Assembly (NCBI GenBank): GCA_037074765.1
Contig: JBAMDO010000255.1
Span: 1-64,000, forward strand
From: Mansonella perstans
Taxonomy: Eukaryota; Nematoda; Chromadorea; Rhabditida; Onchocercidae
Direction of reading: 5' to 3'
DNA length: 64,000 nucleotides
Made by a program: the position numbers and the translations under genes. The number at the start of each line of letters is the position of its first letter. Position 1 is the stretch's first letter. The notes below the pieces were generated by a model, which saw only the letters and a program-made list of their open reading frames with translations, made no database searches and was not told where the DNA came from. Positions 23,901 through 37,080 of this stretch are shown here, in pieces.

Positions 23901-26505
23901 ATATGATTTATGGTAAAATGATTGGTCTCAATGTTTCTTGGAAAAGTATCTTCTTAAGTCTTGAAAATGAATTTGATTTTCCAAAATCATCAGGTTTTGA
24001 ACTTTTGGAGAATGGTCAAGTTGAGTTTTCAGGATCTATTGAAGTAATGCAGCGATCGCAGGCTCATTCTTCTTCAGTATACTGTGTTTGTGCCATGGAT
24101 GCATACCTCGTTTCCGTTGGAGGAAAATCTGAAATTTTCATTTGGCATATAGAAGCAGGTATATTTCAGTTTATTATTCATTTGCTTGATTATTCATCAA
24201 ATGGGTGCAGTATTTTCCAGGAAAACTACAGCAGCTATTTTATATTCGCATGAAAGGGAATTATAGATTGTTATGTGTTGGATTTATATCAGTCAGTCCC
24301 CACATTCGATTTTTGGTTTCATGTTCGGATGGAAGACTTATGTAAGTAAAATTGTAAATAGGAGCGATCAGATGTGGATTAGCTGCTGTGACCATTTAGA
24401 ATCAATTTTTTGCAGCGTAGAGGTACTTCATAAATTTTGTCCTTTCAAGGATATACGAGTTAAGTGGAGCTTTGGATTCAAAAAAATGCTCAGTATTGTT
24501 CGAATCAATTAGCGGTGATGGAATTATGGTTAAAGTTTCTTGCATTTCGTTAAATGACGGCTTTATATGCTGCGCTGTCTCATCTACAGGAATACTGCAA
24601 GTCTGGAGTTTCTCGGAATTAGTTAACGTAAAAACTCATAAAAAGATCGAAGTGGAGAAATGTGGACTGAGTGCACTGAGCATATACGACGAAAAGGGTG
24701 AGGTTTTTTTAAATTTAATCCTAAAGTTTTGAATTTTCGTAGCAAGAAGATCTACAATTTCATCATTTTTGCGTTTGTGATTAGTTAAATATCAACGAAT
24801 TATTTATTTATGTTTTAGACCTCTTGTATGTTGGTATAGGCTCTGAATCCGGCACTATAAGCATATTTGAAATCAAAAAAAATTGGGAGTTCGTGAAAAG
24901 TGAAAGATGTTGGCATGGTGCCACGTGTACGGGTACGTTTATTTCACTTTTTCACTATTTAAAAGATCAATAAATTGTATGGGTGCTTGAGCGTTGTGCT
25001 CACATCAATTTACAGGATTTTGAAAGCAAAACGTTTTTGTTTTTGCTTTTTATTATATATAAACTTCAAGTTTTCTTCAGCTTTGATTTGGCAGAACTAT
25101 TATAGATTTGCATCTTCATCGAACTGCACGATCATTTTTGGTATTTTCAATAGCATTAGACTGCAGATTAGCAGTATTCCTCTATTCGCCTGCTTTTCAA
25201 ACGGTAGGTTACTGTCTTTTTGCCGGAATGGACCTTTTCATTTCAGATAAATTAAAATTTGAATTTCCCTCTGCGAAATGAAGAATAAATAGGGCATCAG
25301 ATCACGAATGAATCCTGTATTTGCGGATATTTTTTTTGCAACGAATAGAAGTGAATAAAATCAGATGTTTCCAACCTCCTAAGTTAGTTTGAAAAAATGG
25401 GTATTTTGAACACAGTGCTTCAAACATAATAACTCTCAAACAAATTTTTAGCTAAAGTGCAAAAGAATAAGCGTTTTTTTTTTTTTTTTTTTTCAGCATG
25501 TGAGAATGAAGTTATGTCATACAACTAAAATTAGAAATTAGATTTTGTTAGTACTGTGAATTATGAATTTTGCTGTCATCTGAATCAAAATAGGCCTTTT
25601 TTTTTTCACTAGCCTTTGATAAATTGCAGTTTTCAACAATTTCGTAGTAATGCTTGTTTAAAAGACAGGATTTTATGTCTGGTTAAAATCAATAATTCTT
25701 TGTTTCAAGAAGGTTGCTAGGTAGGTTTGTTAGTTCCAAGAAGATTTTAAATTCACTCGTTATTAGTAACGCCAAATAAAAAACAGATCATAGTTCCCAA
25801 TAATTTTTCGCAGTTCTACACTTTGGTTTAGCTACCAATTTAGCTTGCTAAAAATATATGTTAACCGTTAAATGTTCTTCCTTTCTAATTTTCAAAAGTT
25901 TTTTGTACTTCACATTCATCCATAAATTTCCCTTAAATTCATGAGATTTAATTCTTATTTCTTAAAATTCAAATTTTGACAGAAATGATTTTTTGGAATT
26001 ATCGCCTATTCTCTCGTAGTTTCGGAATTGCTGCTATCCCGAAATATTATTGGTTGATAGTCTGGGAGATATTATAAGTTCAAACTTATAAAACATAACT
26101 TACATGAATTATCCTTGCTGGTAATTCGTAATCTGTCAAAAACAACAAGTAGAAGTTGAGAAATAAGAAATTGTTAATGAGAAGACTTAATCGAGCAGAA
26201 GCAGCCATTTATTTCGAGTTAACAAAGTGCCATTTGAAATTTTTTTTCTTCTTGAGGGAATAGTTTGTCAGATGTAGAAAAATTGTGTTATCATTGTTAC
26301 TGATACTTCTTTTTAAACATCTCTTTCTTTGTTGCAGTTGAGCTTCCAGCAATCTGTGTTGTTAAACATTGCCGATCCCTCATCATTAATCGTTTCGACT
26401 GTCGGTAATAATGTGGCAAAGTGTGTCATAGCTGGTACATCAATCTGTCTTGTTTACTTTGATGAATCTCTTCTTCAGTTTCGTGACACGATAACTGAGG
26501 AATAA
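17996..26505 (+). CDS. WDR6: WDR6 homologue (Trm734/Rtt10-like WD40 protein)
   Basis: WD40 scaffold that partners the FTSJ1/Trm7 methyltransferase for 2'-O-methylation of tRNA position 34. The ATG lies seven bases after an AG acceptor. Clear exons are 17996-18071, 18249-18374, 18754-18899, 19132-19250, 19614-19772, 19981-20100, about 20147-20276, from 20649, 20787-20851, 20940-21091, 21645-21664, 21822-21922, about 22200-22350, 22641-22756, about 23725-23842, about 24040-24160, about 24500-24695, 24819-24930 and 26338-26505. Blades resemble human WDR6 in order: LLDGDSWNTL, SDDRSLHMWSMD then HLDECYGHSSRP, DGNICMWQFGD, GRDGKLCIWK, GVDTMLVLSRF, SVGGKSEIFIWHIEA, GSESGTISIFEI and the last exon (AGTSICLVYFDES). 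Several mid-gene joins are unresolved, and two junctions (20101-20158, 20722-20786) break frame or splice rules. Confidence 0.83.
19262..19320. repeat. AT-rich imperfect tandem repeat
   Basis: Two blocks of TA dinucleotides separated by short repeated tails (cgtaattatata-type) lie in WDR6 intron 4. This is a simple-sequence expansion with no suggested role. Confidence 0.8.
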
Positions 26506-29500
26506 CTGATCAATTTCCAATGACAATTTTTACTGTTTTTAAATTCTTATGCACGAAGAATGAGAGATTGTGGGTATCCATCCATCTATGTCCCTTGTGT
26601 GTTAGGGAAGTTAGCATGACTTTGCTAACAAGTAAGTTGTTGAAGTAAAATGAGAAAGTTGACCTGAATTGTTTTCTTTTTGCATCCTTGATTATGAAGT
26701 TGTGATGCAAAGTCGAAATGCGAGCTTTAACTTACCATTCAATAATTATTCCCATGATAAAGATTTCATATGGAACGATCACTTTGCTTATTCTTGAGGA
26801 ACAACTTGTTGCTATGCCTCATTTAGTTTCTTGTGTAGTGTATTCACGGGTTAGTCTCGGAATTTTTGTTGCTGTATCCCGTTATTTAGCGTGGAATTGC
26901 ATTTGGGAGTACAAGCAATGGGCGTAGGGTACCCATAGGTGATGCTAGCCCAGCTGCGGAATGATAAATTTGATCACTGGTAAACTGACAAGTTCATTTG
27001 CTCTATTCATCACTTTTAAATTTTTATGTGTTTTAGTTTTCCCGTCTGATACTCGTCGTCAAATAAGAAAAGATAAAACATCTTAAAATTGCAATCTTTG
27101 CTACATTGTGTTCTTTCCATGTATGCAAATTTACAGCCGAATCTTATCAACTAGAAATTTCTCAATTCCGTCTGAGATAAAAATGAATTTAAATCATGTT
27201 GGATTTAAATTCATTCAACATGCAAGGTAATATCCTAATTCAGTGTACTCTCAATAAAATATCATCGAAGTAATACATCCTGTTATGTAACAGATAATGT
27301 TAGAAAAGAATCACTGAAGGAATTTTTGGAAATGTTTGTATAGTCTGAATATTTCAATATTTTCTAACGTTTTTTGAAATAATTTGCAATTTGTACATTT
27401 TACGAGCATCAAATGTCGATTTCAGTAATGTTTCTCAGGTATTTTTTATATGTGCAAAGTTATTCATTCACTTAAAGAATAAAAAAATATTCATTTGAAA
27501 AAATAATAACAAAGGTTAAAATGATCCGATTCCTTTCTTAATAACTTTTCTTCTTCTGAAGAAATATTACAATAGAGTAAAAATTATTTTTTTTGTCCTA
27601 AAAGACATCCATGCCATGTAACATCGATATTTCGATGAAAATTTGCGAATTATAAACACTATCAGAACTTACTTACATGAATTACGTGGATTGCATATTT
27701 ATGATAAATTAATAGTGATATTAACAAGTGCATGAATTTTCTTGCTTTTTTTATTGAATTATTGCATTTACTCTCCATGTTATAACGGTCGTTTTTTTTT
27801 AAATATAACACAATTCATTATCATTTCAGCTTCCAGCTTTTCAGCTACTTAATACCTTAAATTCTTGCCGGTATTATCAGCTAAATATTGCAGATGCAAC
27901 TACAATAACTTATTGGGGGACTTATCTGAGATCCCAGGAATTCTGTTACACCGTAAACTATACAACTACTATTCCAGACCACGATAAGACTTCTAGAGGA
28001 AAGAGTTAAATGAAAAATTGTGATGATAATTCAGATGAAGGAGGAAACAGAGCCATAGAAACATTCATAATGCAATCTAAATGTTTATATTATGAATGTT
28101 TTTCTACCTTCCTTATCTTTCCACTTCTGTCAAAGAAGCGTTTTCAGTGGAATCAGTGTCACTGATTGATGTGATTCTGATGAAAACGAATCTTTGCTTA
28201 TAAATGAATCTATTAGTTGTTAAAGGAATATTCATCGAACTTATACCAATTACATGTTAATCTAAAGGGTTTTCTAAATGGTTTAGACAGAGTGCGTTAT
28301 TTTATTGGCCAAATCGCCTTACTAATGAAATTATTCTACAAATTATTGCCTGCATTTGCTGCTGAAATTCTTCGCATGATGAAACAACAGTTCAAGCATG
28401 TAAAATTAATCATATTTCATTTCATATTTGACAGTTATTTTCATCTTCACTTTACAATTGATGACTTGCATAAATAAAAAAAAAAAAAGTGAAATGTTAT
28501 TAGTCTTCTATGCTGCACGTCAAAAATGACAAAATAAGGGAAGTTTCTGTTTAGATTTAGTCAGTGGTAAAATTTCTGGATGAATATACGGAAGCTACAC
28601 TACTCTTTTCCGATACAGTAAAATTCACAAATCAATTATTCATTGCTTTTCCTGCTAAGCTAATATGATTTTCACACCACAGAGTATATCAAAATTTGCT
28701 AGATATTTGTGCAAGAGAAATCTTCAAATCAATATTTTTCTGAAGGGATACAATATACATTTCGTACATATGAGGATTAGAAACAATATCAATATATTTA
28801 CAACATTATAATCAAGACAAATACAATGCATAGCTACACGGAAATAAAATGATAAGATCACTTCTACTTAAATAACAATAAATGCAAAAAAAAAAAACAA
28901 ATGCTATTCGCAAAGTAGCAGAGAACTTCAATATTTTCAAAACTAAAACTAAATTTTAAGACGTATTCATCTTAGACTTATAAAAAATAATTCACAAATT
29001 AACCATATAATACAGGGAACCCGTTGAGGAATATGACAGTTTAATATTTATAAAAAAAATTCAATTCAGGAAACTTTGATGAGACAATTAGGTAAATGAG
29101 TTATAACATATTGCTCGTTATTCTGCTTACATTTTTGCTTGAAAAAGATGTATTCTCTTCTGAAATTGCGCATACTAGCAAAAACAATTGCTTATATATA
29201 AAATCTTCCCACAATACTTTATCATTATTATAAACAGTGAAAGAATTTGTAACTAAAAAAAAACAACAAGCCGACAGATGAACAATTTCCAATCCATAAA
29301 AAAGATTATCATTCCCAGACAAGTCCTGCGAATAGAATTAAGAGCCTGATGATGAATATTTTTAACAGGAATAATGGATAAGTTAGCTTATCTAAACAAT
29401 TCACGACATTAAACTTTCTCGTTACCATCAAAAAGAGCTTATGAATTTACACAATTACTAGAAATAGCTTTCAGAAAACGAAAATCCACATTTATTTACA

Positions 29501-29607
29501 GCTTTTCGGTGAATATTTCTTTTCAATTTGCTACATTTCAATTTTCTATGTAATAAGCCGAAGAAAAAAGCGCCAGGATTTCCCCACAAATTGATAATAA
29601 TATTGTT
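26506..29607. other. Convergent intergenic region with two orphan open frames
   Basis: About 3.1 kb between the WDR6 stop (plus) and the last exon of the coiled-coil gene (minus). Two plus-strand frames stand out. One, 27831-28008, opens right after TTATCATTTCAG and encodes about 58 codons. The other, 28217-28477, starts with ATG and encodes 86 aa containing GLDRVRYFIGQIALLMKLFY. Neither could be assigned to a family. The remainder is low-complexity AT-rich sequence. Confidence 0.5.
28217..28477 (+). CDS. Unidentified small ORF (86 aa), doubtful
   Basis: The single open frame starts at ATG and stops before an A-rich stretch (aaataaaaaaaaaaaag, about 28473-28490). Its middle is amphipathic to hydrophobic (FIGQIALLMKLFYKLLPAFAAEIL) with basic residues around it, like a fragment of a membrane-associated protein. 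I did not recognise the family. It could be an exon, a decayed gene or chance; there is no clear splice context apart from the orphan frame 200 bp upstream. Confidence 0.25.
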   Translation: MLKEYSSNLYQLHVNLKGFLNGLDRVRYFIGQIALLMKLFYKLLPAFAAEILRMMKQQFKHVKLIIFHFIFDSYFHLHFTIDDLHK

Positions 29608-32600
29608 TTAATGATTAGAATTTTTACTTACAAAGCCTTCATCAGACAATGGGTCTGCTGCAAAAGACTCAGATCTTTCCTGCGCTGGCATTATGAGTTC
29701 CAAAGAGGGGCAGGTATGAATATTGAAGATACTCCCTTGATCGGATGTATCTGTTGAACCATTCCAAGTTGATTCCGCTGTATGCTCACTTCCACTGAGT
29801 GAAGGTAACTGCTGATAATCACTTTCTTCCCAAACAATAACGCTGCAAAACAAATTTTACTAAATATGCTCGTAATATAAGATGCAAGCATCTCATCAGA
29901 AATAGTATAGGCGATCTCTTGCGTTAAATTCAAAAAATGAAGGTAATCCTTTTTTAAAAATGATTGATAAAATAATAGGCTGCGATTAGCATTTAAAACT
30001 ACAGATTCTTATGTAATATAATGAATTAAGAATTCGATGGATAATATAAAATTAATGTAACGATTATATGCATTGCACTATGATATGAATGCTCAAAAAT
30101 AAAAAAAAAAATGAATCCTCCAGAATGCATTTTTTATGATGAATAGAAATATAACATCAATCAAATACAGAAACATGTTTTCCCTTACTTCGTCTGTTCT
30201 TGATATTGCTTCAGTAATATACGCACAACATTCAATGTGTGCTCAATTTCGCCATAAGTTTGAGGTATCGCTATCTCAATTTCTTTAAAGAAGCATAACA
30301 TTTGCATTGGATGACTTATTTTCTGCAAAAAGAAATGTAAACAAATCAAACTAAGACATCTAAAATTAACTTGGAATGAAGAATTAAAACAGAGCATCAT
30401 TTATGAAAATATTTATTAATTACAACAATGTTTAGTAACTGCATTCTTTATAGCGCTTCCACTTGATGACTAAAATCGTAAGGGGATTAATTCAATTAAA
30501 GCAACAAAATGCAGTAATACATCTGGAGTTCGCCACATTCAATCAAAACTCGGAAAATACCTGACATGGCTTCTTTGAAGATTTCTTGCAATTTTTTTTC
30601 TTCAAAGCATTAATAAGAGGTGCTTCTTTTCCCAATTTTTGTTCTGTGGTACAAACCGGCAATGATGGTTGCATCTTCAGTGTGGAAAAAGATGGTGGGT
30701 ATTCCTCTGCTGAATCTGAAAATGCTGCTATTCAAATTTGGCACAATTTGGCAAATGACGTTACGTTTCAAGAATCCAGAAAACCTTGCGAAGAAAAGAA
30801 TACGGATTTTCTTTTTGAAATCCAGAAAATTTTGCGAAAAAACTCCCAGGAATATGTTTGTATTTCAGTGGAAATAACATGGAAAAAGTAAAACACCAAA
30901 TATTCATCAGATGAAACCGAATAAAATGAAAAATGTGATTGCATCGAAATAATACCAACCATCGCTTCCGTCAGCCGTCATCTGCCTACATGTTTTATCA
31001 GTTTCACCACTAACTGATGAAGGACACTCCGTGAGCATTCGTGACTGCAGTGAAGTTAAATATTCGATCAATCTTTTACAAGCCATCTTCTGTTCGTAAA
31101 ACGGCTCCAATGTTTCTTCATCAATAAAATTAGCAGCTAAACTGGGAAGGATATGAAATGACTAATTCATAATAGTACAATTTTTCATAATTTCAACAAA
31201 ATATCTGCTAAAAATAATTGGAAGATTGTCATATTACGGTTAGATTTTTAATCCATGAAGAAATCAAACCACTTAAAGCTATGACTGCAATACAAACAAC
31301 AATAAGGAAAATCAATTCTAGAAATTATCAGAGATAAAACAAAAGCAACTTTACATAATGGAAAAAAAAAACCCACAAGACTGAGGGCGATGAGCCGCCG
31401 GGTATGTCGCTGGGTATGGATAATTCGAACAAATAACGGAAGAACACTGCATAACTTTTCTATTTCTGTTTGACCAATCAATGTATTCCTTTCGTTTTTT
31501 GTTGTAATTATCCACCAGTACCTTTTTTCTAGCATGCAAAACGCGTAAATTATCTTTAAGTTGTAAGAAATCCCGCCTTTGTTGTCTAATACATCGATCA
31601 GTGATATCAAGCTGATTTGTTATTTCACGGATTGACTTCAGCAGATTCTAAAATATTTGCTTTTCATCACTACTTTATGAAAATAACTGATAAATTTGAA
31701 TACGTCTGTTTAAACAAAACAAAAAGTGCTAATATAAGATAAATCTCAGCATGATAGTTTCGCAGAAATACAAAAAAATTAAACGAAATAAAGAATTGAA
31801 CAAAAGCATGAAAAAAAACAAAAAAACAAAAGGAGAGAGATTTTTCTAAACTAACCCTACAATTAAAAACATGTAACCAAAATTTACTAAGAATCCACAA
31901 CATTAAGCAATAAACTAATTTATGTACACCTTCCTCTTCTTGTTGTAACTATCCACCGACTGCACTTGTTTTCATCGAAAGAACAAAGTCGCCGAAAGGG
32001 CTGAGAAGCATAATAAACTTCACAATATTAAGAATTAGTGAAAGTTCCGATAAAGAGATGGAATGTGTAGCAACATACACTATGCCTTTCATTGATTCCA
32101 CACAACTGGAGCTGTACAACCCGTCTCTCTTCTCTGGCACTATTATACTTCCTGAAGAACGAATTTTGCGATACAACACTAAGTTGATGAAAAGATAACA
32201 GTCAGAACCGATAAGATCAGTGACTATATGTAGATGCCGTAATTACTTCTATCACTCAGATAATCCTTTTGTTTGAATCAAACAAAGGTATCATATCACC
32301 AGTGTGGATGAACCTTTACAAATTACTTTGAATTAGAAATAACGTTTCTTGTTGTATATTGTTCAATTTTCCTACACAGTGTAAATAATAGACCATTCAC
32401 TTTATCCTTTCGGTCTACTTATTGTTGTCCTCATATATTTTCATCAACAAGATGTCTTTCTTGTATTTGCTGCGTCATAAATTTTCACAGCTTAATCGTT
32501 TTTTTCTTGCAAAAGTCCTTTTTCTTCTTTCCCAAGCTTGCTGGATTGTCCTACTAGCTACAGCTCATGACAAGCGATATTTACGAAAGTGTCAATTCTA

Positions 32601-33990
32601 CACAGGCCTTCAGTCCATGCCGAAGATTCGTTAAACATGTTTCACATTTAAAATTTTCGACATAACACTGAAGATAAATATCTTCCTTAACTATCTACTT
32701 TAATTTAACAGGCATAAACTAAAGGAATGACTAGATAAACTTGCGTTAGCTTGGCTCGATTTCGTTTCAGTTTGTCGATTTCCTTGACTAGTGCTTTTTC
32801 AGTACGACTAGAAGTGAACTTCGTTTGCGAGTACGCAACCTCCAACTCTTTCAAACGTGCTGTTAATCTACTTTCATCCCTGTAGACCAGATCATTTTCT
32901 ATATCGGACAACAACGCATCCTGCAAATTTTGAATTTTATAATTAATTATATATCAATCAAATTTCACTGCTGGATATATTAAAAATACTCTAATAAACA
33001 CATATTTAAATAAACGATAAAACGTATATTTTAAAAGTAAAAATTTCTGTTAGATCTAGTGGTTTTTCAATAAATTGTCATTTCTTCAAAATGACATATC
33101 TCTTTCATGAAAACAATGGTAACAACATGCCACTAGATCTAAAGGAAATTTTTAGTTTTAAAACGATAGGTCTCTAAAATCACAACTAGTTAAGGATTCA
33201 GGATCAAATTTCTTCTTAATAACTTTAAACCGTCATTCTAAAATTATCCAACATTTTTATCAGTGTGACAGACAATAAGTTACGCTATGCTGACACAACT
33301 TTATTCAATGAATCATAAAACTCCCAAAAAGTATGGAAATATGAATATAAAAGAATTCCAGTAAAAAGCAACCGCTAACCTTTTCTGCGAGCAGCTTCTT
33401 GATTTCATTAATTTCAATTTTCATTTCATCAGCCTCATGCTTCAACTGTTCTCTTCTTCTGCGAGGTTCCTGCTTGCTTTGCTTCAACATGGTCAAAGTT
33501 CCAACATTATTATCCCTTCCGATAATTCTATCGATCTACAAATAAAAGGAGGCAATTTTTTCAGGAAGTGACAAACATAATCAAAAAATAATTCCACAAT
33601 CCAACTGAAAATAAAATCAGGACTTATACACATATTGCAATGAATGAACGATTGAACAATACACACAGCTAGTACGACCAATAAGAGATGATCGAGATTC
33701 AAAAGTTCTTAACAAGCATATTTACATTTGAGAGTTAGTACAAAAAAAAAAAAAGAACTGAAAGATCGAAACATAATCTATATCAATCCTAAAATCTCTA
33801 CCTACTGGAAGCAACTGAAAGCTAGCAAGTGAGCGATACAAGTAACCTTTGCAACGATTTCGGTAATACTCTGATTATATTCACGCAATGCGAGCTGAAA
33901 AGCTTGTCTGTCTGGTACAACCGGTCTTAAGCTCGTTGTAGCAGTACCAGTTGTGTCCGTTATAGAACAAGTCGTGCTTTTTTCCTCCAT
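29608..33990 (-). CDS. Coiled-coil protein, weakly BFR1-like
   Basis: Eight exons were read: 33847-33990, 33380-33535, 32741-32920, about 31390-31647, 30960-about 31132, 30561-30715, 30189-30322 and 29608-29842. Joins 1-2-3 and 5-6-7-8 keep frame; the donor of exon 4 is uncertain. The N-terminus is polar. The middle is charged coiled coil (RRRREQLKHEADEMKIE; then RTEKALVKEIDKLKRNR; then ARKKVLVDNYNKKRKEY). Next comes ETLEPFYEQKMACKRLIEYL, a lysine-rich stretch (KKKNCKKSSKKPC) and an acidic Ser-rich tail. The EKALVKEIDKLKR and KRKEY blocks recall the BFR1 family of polysome-associated proteins, but this is similarity of style as much as of sequence. The last exon has a strong internal donor (TTT|GTAAGTA), so the true 3' end may lie farther left. 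Confidence 0.6.
33029..33163. repeat. Imperfect inverted repeat (34-bp arms), hairpin or MITE-like
   Basis: The left arm 33029-33062 and right arm 33130-33163 are reverse complements at 31 of 34 positions and share the core TTAGATCTAGTGG. The 67-bp loop holds a second small palindrome (tgtcattt/aaatgaca around 33077-33095). It lies in intron 2 of the coiled-coil gene. This could be a short non-autonomous inverted-repeat element or a structured intronic RNA. No target-site duplication was confirmed. Confidence 0.75.
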
Positions 33991-36770
33991 ATACGATCGC
34001 TGTCAGCAGTAGAAGATTCCGCAACAAACGACCTCCTATAACTTCGCATACATATTCAGTAAAATAAGAATCGCAGAGAGTAAAAAAGTTTGATACGAAG
34101 TTCAAAATATCGTAAAGTTCAAAACAAGCAGGCTCAGTTTATCAATGAAAAGACAAAACAATAGTACACATACTAAGAAATCTGAAAATACTTCGGAAGT
34201 TCAAAAATGATTGAGTGAAAGTAACATTGAAGGTTAAAAGGTTAAAATAAATGATTGAGTGGTGTGAAATATTCATCGATGACACAAACATACTTATCAG
34301 GTAATTTTCCCAGAGTTCCTTCACAATTATGAAAGTTCTTTACGAATATGAAATTAGATGGCATACCGGAAAGATACCTAAGTTAAGGGATACGGCAAAA
34401 GAGATGACTAGACAAAATGGCCTGAGGGTAGTCCACTTCATGTCCATATGAACATTGATATTTAAAATAGATTGTCTGAGGAAAAGATAAGAAATATAGC
34501 GAAAGCAGAAATTAAATCAAGAACTGAAACCCGAAACCCACGAATGTATGAACAGACAGCACTTTCTCTGCAGAAAAAACATATGTATGTGCTTGATGAT
34601 GCTCTAAGATGACGTGTACTAAACTTTCGCCACCATTACTTCAATTCTACTCGACTGCCTTTCATTCGATTGTTTTTTCTTCAAGACAAAAGCGGGGAAA
34701 AAAGTATCGATAAGTGAGTGATAGAAAAAAATACCGATAAGTAGTAGTGATAAGTAGTAGTGATAAGTGGTAGTGGTAGTGATAATTCATTCAGTGAGCT
34801 GATTTGCAAATGAAGATCAGATAAATAAACCATTATCAACAAGAATCAATTCGACGAGCTGTTGTGAATAGATCAACTGATACTGACGAAATACTCCAAT
34901 AAAATCATTTAATGCATTTGCAAAATATTATTACACTAATTAAACTTCTAAGACATCAATGTGACAGCTAATTAGATGATTCTGTAATAAAGACGTTTGA
35001 TTGGGACAGTGTAAAATAAACAAAATGAATTTTATAGATTGATCCCAATTCAAATTCTTCGAATTGAATGAATCATGTCAACATGTGAAGTTTCAACTAT
35101 ATATTATGAAGAGAAGAATCGTATCATCTTTCCAACTTTGTCTTTCATCACTATAAATCATAAAGCAATTGTTATTTCAAATTTCTCCATTCATTTTGTC
35201 AAAAAGCTATTTTGTTTCAGATTTATCGTTTAGCCAAAAATCTAATTACAATAACGTCAAAAAATATGTTTAAAAACTAATTATTTGTTGAGTGAATTTA
35301 AGTTGAGTTCAAGTGAATTCAACAGTTACATTAGTTGAAAATATTTACCTTTCACGGCATTCACATTGATCAGTCACGTATATAACAAAGTTTTCCCAAT
35401 ACTTGTAAATAAAAATTTCTTATATGTAAAAATGTTAGGATATTGTTCACTAAACAATTTTTTTTTTTTTTTTAAAACATTTTTAATGCAAGTAATTATT
35501 GGCTGATTAATTGTTGAGATTTTATTTGGGAAATTGATAACTGATAACTGATTGTTGAAATATGATAACTGATTGTTGCTTTGTTATATGCATAGCATTT
35601 ATATTTTGTTTGATGGAATGAATCAGTTTAGCGAGATTCTTCTTCAAAATTTACATGGATCTCTGGCAAAGTTTCACAAAAGTGAATCAATCATATCAAC
35701 AATTGTATTTTGTTTTATCAATCAATTGTATGCTGCTGCATTGATAAACGAAATTAATAAAGATGGGAATTGAAAAGCTGATGATTCATTCCGTAATTTA
35801 AATGGATGTTTTCAATATTTTGGAACTTTAATATTCAATAGTATGTATTCCGAAATATTAATATTGAATCATAATAAATTTCTAGTAGATGTTATTGCTT
35901 TTTCAATCATTACTTTTTCTTTTTCCCTTTGTTAGCTGTTTTATACAACTTTTTTCATACACTCTCTTACTTTACTCTGTATACGAAAGAATCCAGACAG
36001 TGAACTGTTGAAAACCAAACAGCACATTGGAAATGGATGTTTTTACAACAATATTGGTGTAAATAAAAGTTGATGTTCAAAATTGACGTTTAAAATCAAA
36101 GCGAAATTTGTAAAATTTCAATACAAATAAATTGAAAGATAACTTTTTCACTGCATAATAGCCAGAAGGGATTGAACAAATAGCCCCCACTTTTATTCAG
36201 AAATTCACACAACTGCTATGATTGGGCAATCTTGCAGAAAGAATTCAAACAATAATTCATTAAAGCACAAAAGGATAGCATTGATAAATCCGCGAAAAGC
36301 AGAGACTGACACTCATTGAGTGATAAGAGAGATCTTCAGCTTCTCCCGCCAATTAACATATTCTTCCATACAGTTGACCCTTGACCCCCCCCCCCTTTTC
36401 CTCTTTACCCTCGCTTACAATTTTTAACAACTTCCGCTTTCTCCTATTATTTGTCTATCCCTATCTGGCAACTTGCCAATTCACTTCGCAATATCTCCTG
36501 GCATTAAGCCAAATTGGAGAAGATTTAGGCTAACTATAACAAATTTCAAGAAATTATAAGTGAAAGTAATTGAGAATTGGATAAGAGATATGTTTTAAAA
36601 TTATCATTTATCAAGAGAGAAATATCTCTCATTTTCATACAATCTAATTGTATCCTCTTATCTTATTGAAATTATACAATTGTCATATATTAACAGAAAG
36701 ATAATCATGATCAAAACTCTAAAATCGTTGCGAGAATCCAGAAGAAGAGGATGGACGGAAACTGTTATAG
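33991..36770. other. Intergenic region with simple repeats
   Basis: About 2.8 kb between the coiled-coil gene (minus) and the PABP promoter (plus). No convincing coding exon was seen. Features are a short GATAAGTAGTAGT-type tandem repeat (34706-34785), a T run near 35459-35473 and a run of about 11 C at 36385-36395. ORF 35573-35773 plus is unsupported. Confidence 0.6.
34706..34785. repeat. Tandem GATAAGTAGTAGT-type repeat
   Basis: Successive imperfect copies of a 13-15-base unit built from GATAAG and TAGTAG/TGGTAG. GATA cores recur, but the array looks like simple slippage and not a defined regulatory module. Confidence 0.7.
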
Positions 36771-36797
36771 GATAGGGAGCAGGTGGTGTGTGCAAAG

Positions 36798-36804
36798 TAT
36801 AAAG
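36798..36804 (+). promoter_or_regulatory. Candidate TATA box of the PABP gene
   Basis: tataaag, preceded by a GC-richer patch and followed about 30-100 bp downstream by pyrimidine-rich sequence (tgtctgtctgctcg; cctgttgtctcttttgctcg). The position and pyrimidine-rich downstream sequence fit a TATA element feeding a TOP-like transcription start for the PABP gene. The transcript start itself is inferred. Confidence 0.4.
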
Positions 36805-36926
36805 GGCGAGTCTGCGCGAGTGTCTACATCTGTCTGTCTGCTCGAAGGGCGACATTGAGGTGCTGCAGTGTGTTGTGACATACCAGTTTGGGGTCGCATC
36901 CCTGTTGTCTCTTTTGCTCGCTTTTT

Positions 36927-37080
36927 ATTCGAAAAATTCAAAAAAAAACTTAAAAATTTGTGAAAAAATTACCCAAAGAAGTTCTGTCTATTCTCAGAAA
37001 AGTTGCCCCCCCAAACAAAAAAATAAAAAAAACTACAAAACTTTTGAAAAAAAGTTGTCATAAAAAAAAAGCTGAAATCG
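36927..37080 (+). promoter_or_regulatory. A-rich leader tract, candidate PABP autoregulatory element
   Basis: A roughly 150-bp block on the coding strand with A runs of 5-9 interrupted by short spacers and almost no other structure. It lies downstream of a TATA-like box and upstream of a candidate donor (aaaaaag|gtttgt, about 37133). If it is in a noncoding first exon spliced to the acceptor at 38350, the PABP mRNA would carry oligo(A) in its 5' UTR. That is the arrangement through which vertebrate PABPC1 represses its own translation. A second A run (38390-38404) abuts the start codon. Confidence 0.55.

Noticed and set aside
31248..31610. 120-aa minus-strand ORF beside the coiled-coil gene
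   Set aside because: It is an alternate frame over a real exon (about 31390-31647), whose own frame gives the conserved-looking coiled coil; the hydrophobic tail is intron.
36385..36395. Poly-C run near the PABP promoter
   Set aside because: A single homopolymer run without repeats of G or C tracts; insufficient for a quadruplex or i-motif claim.
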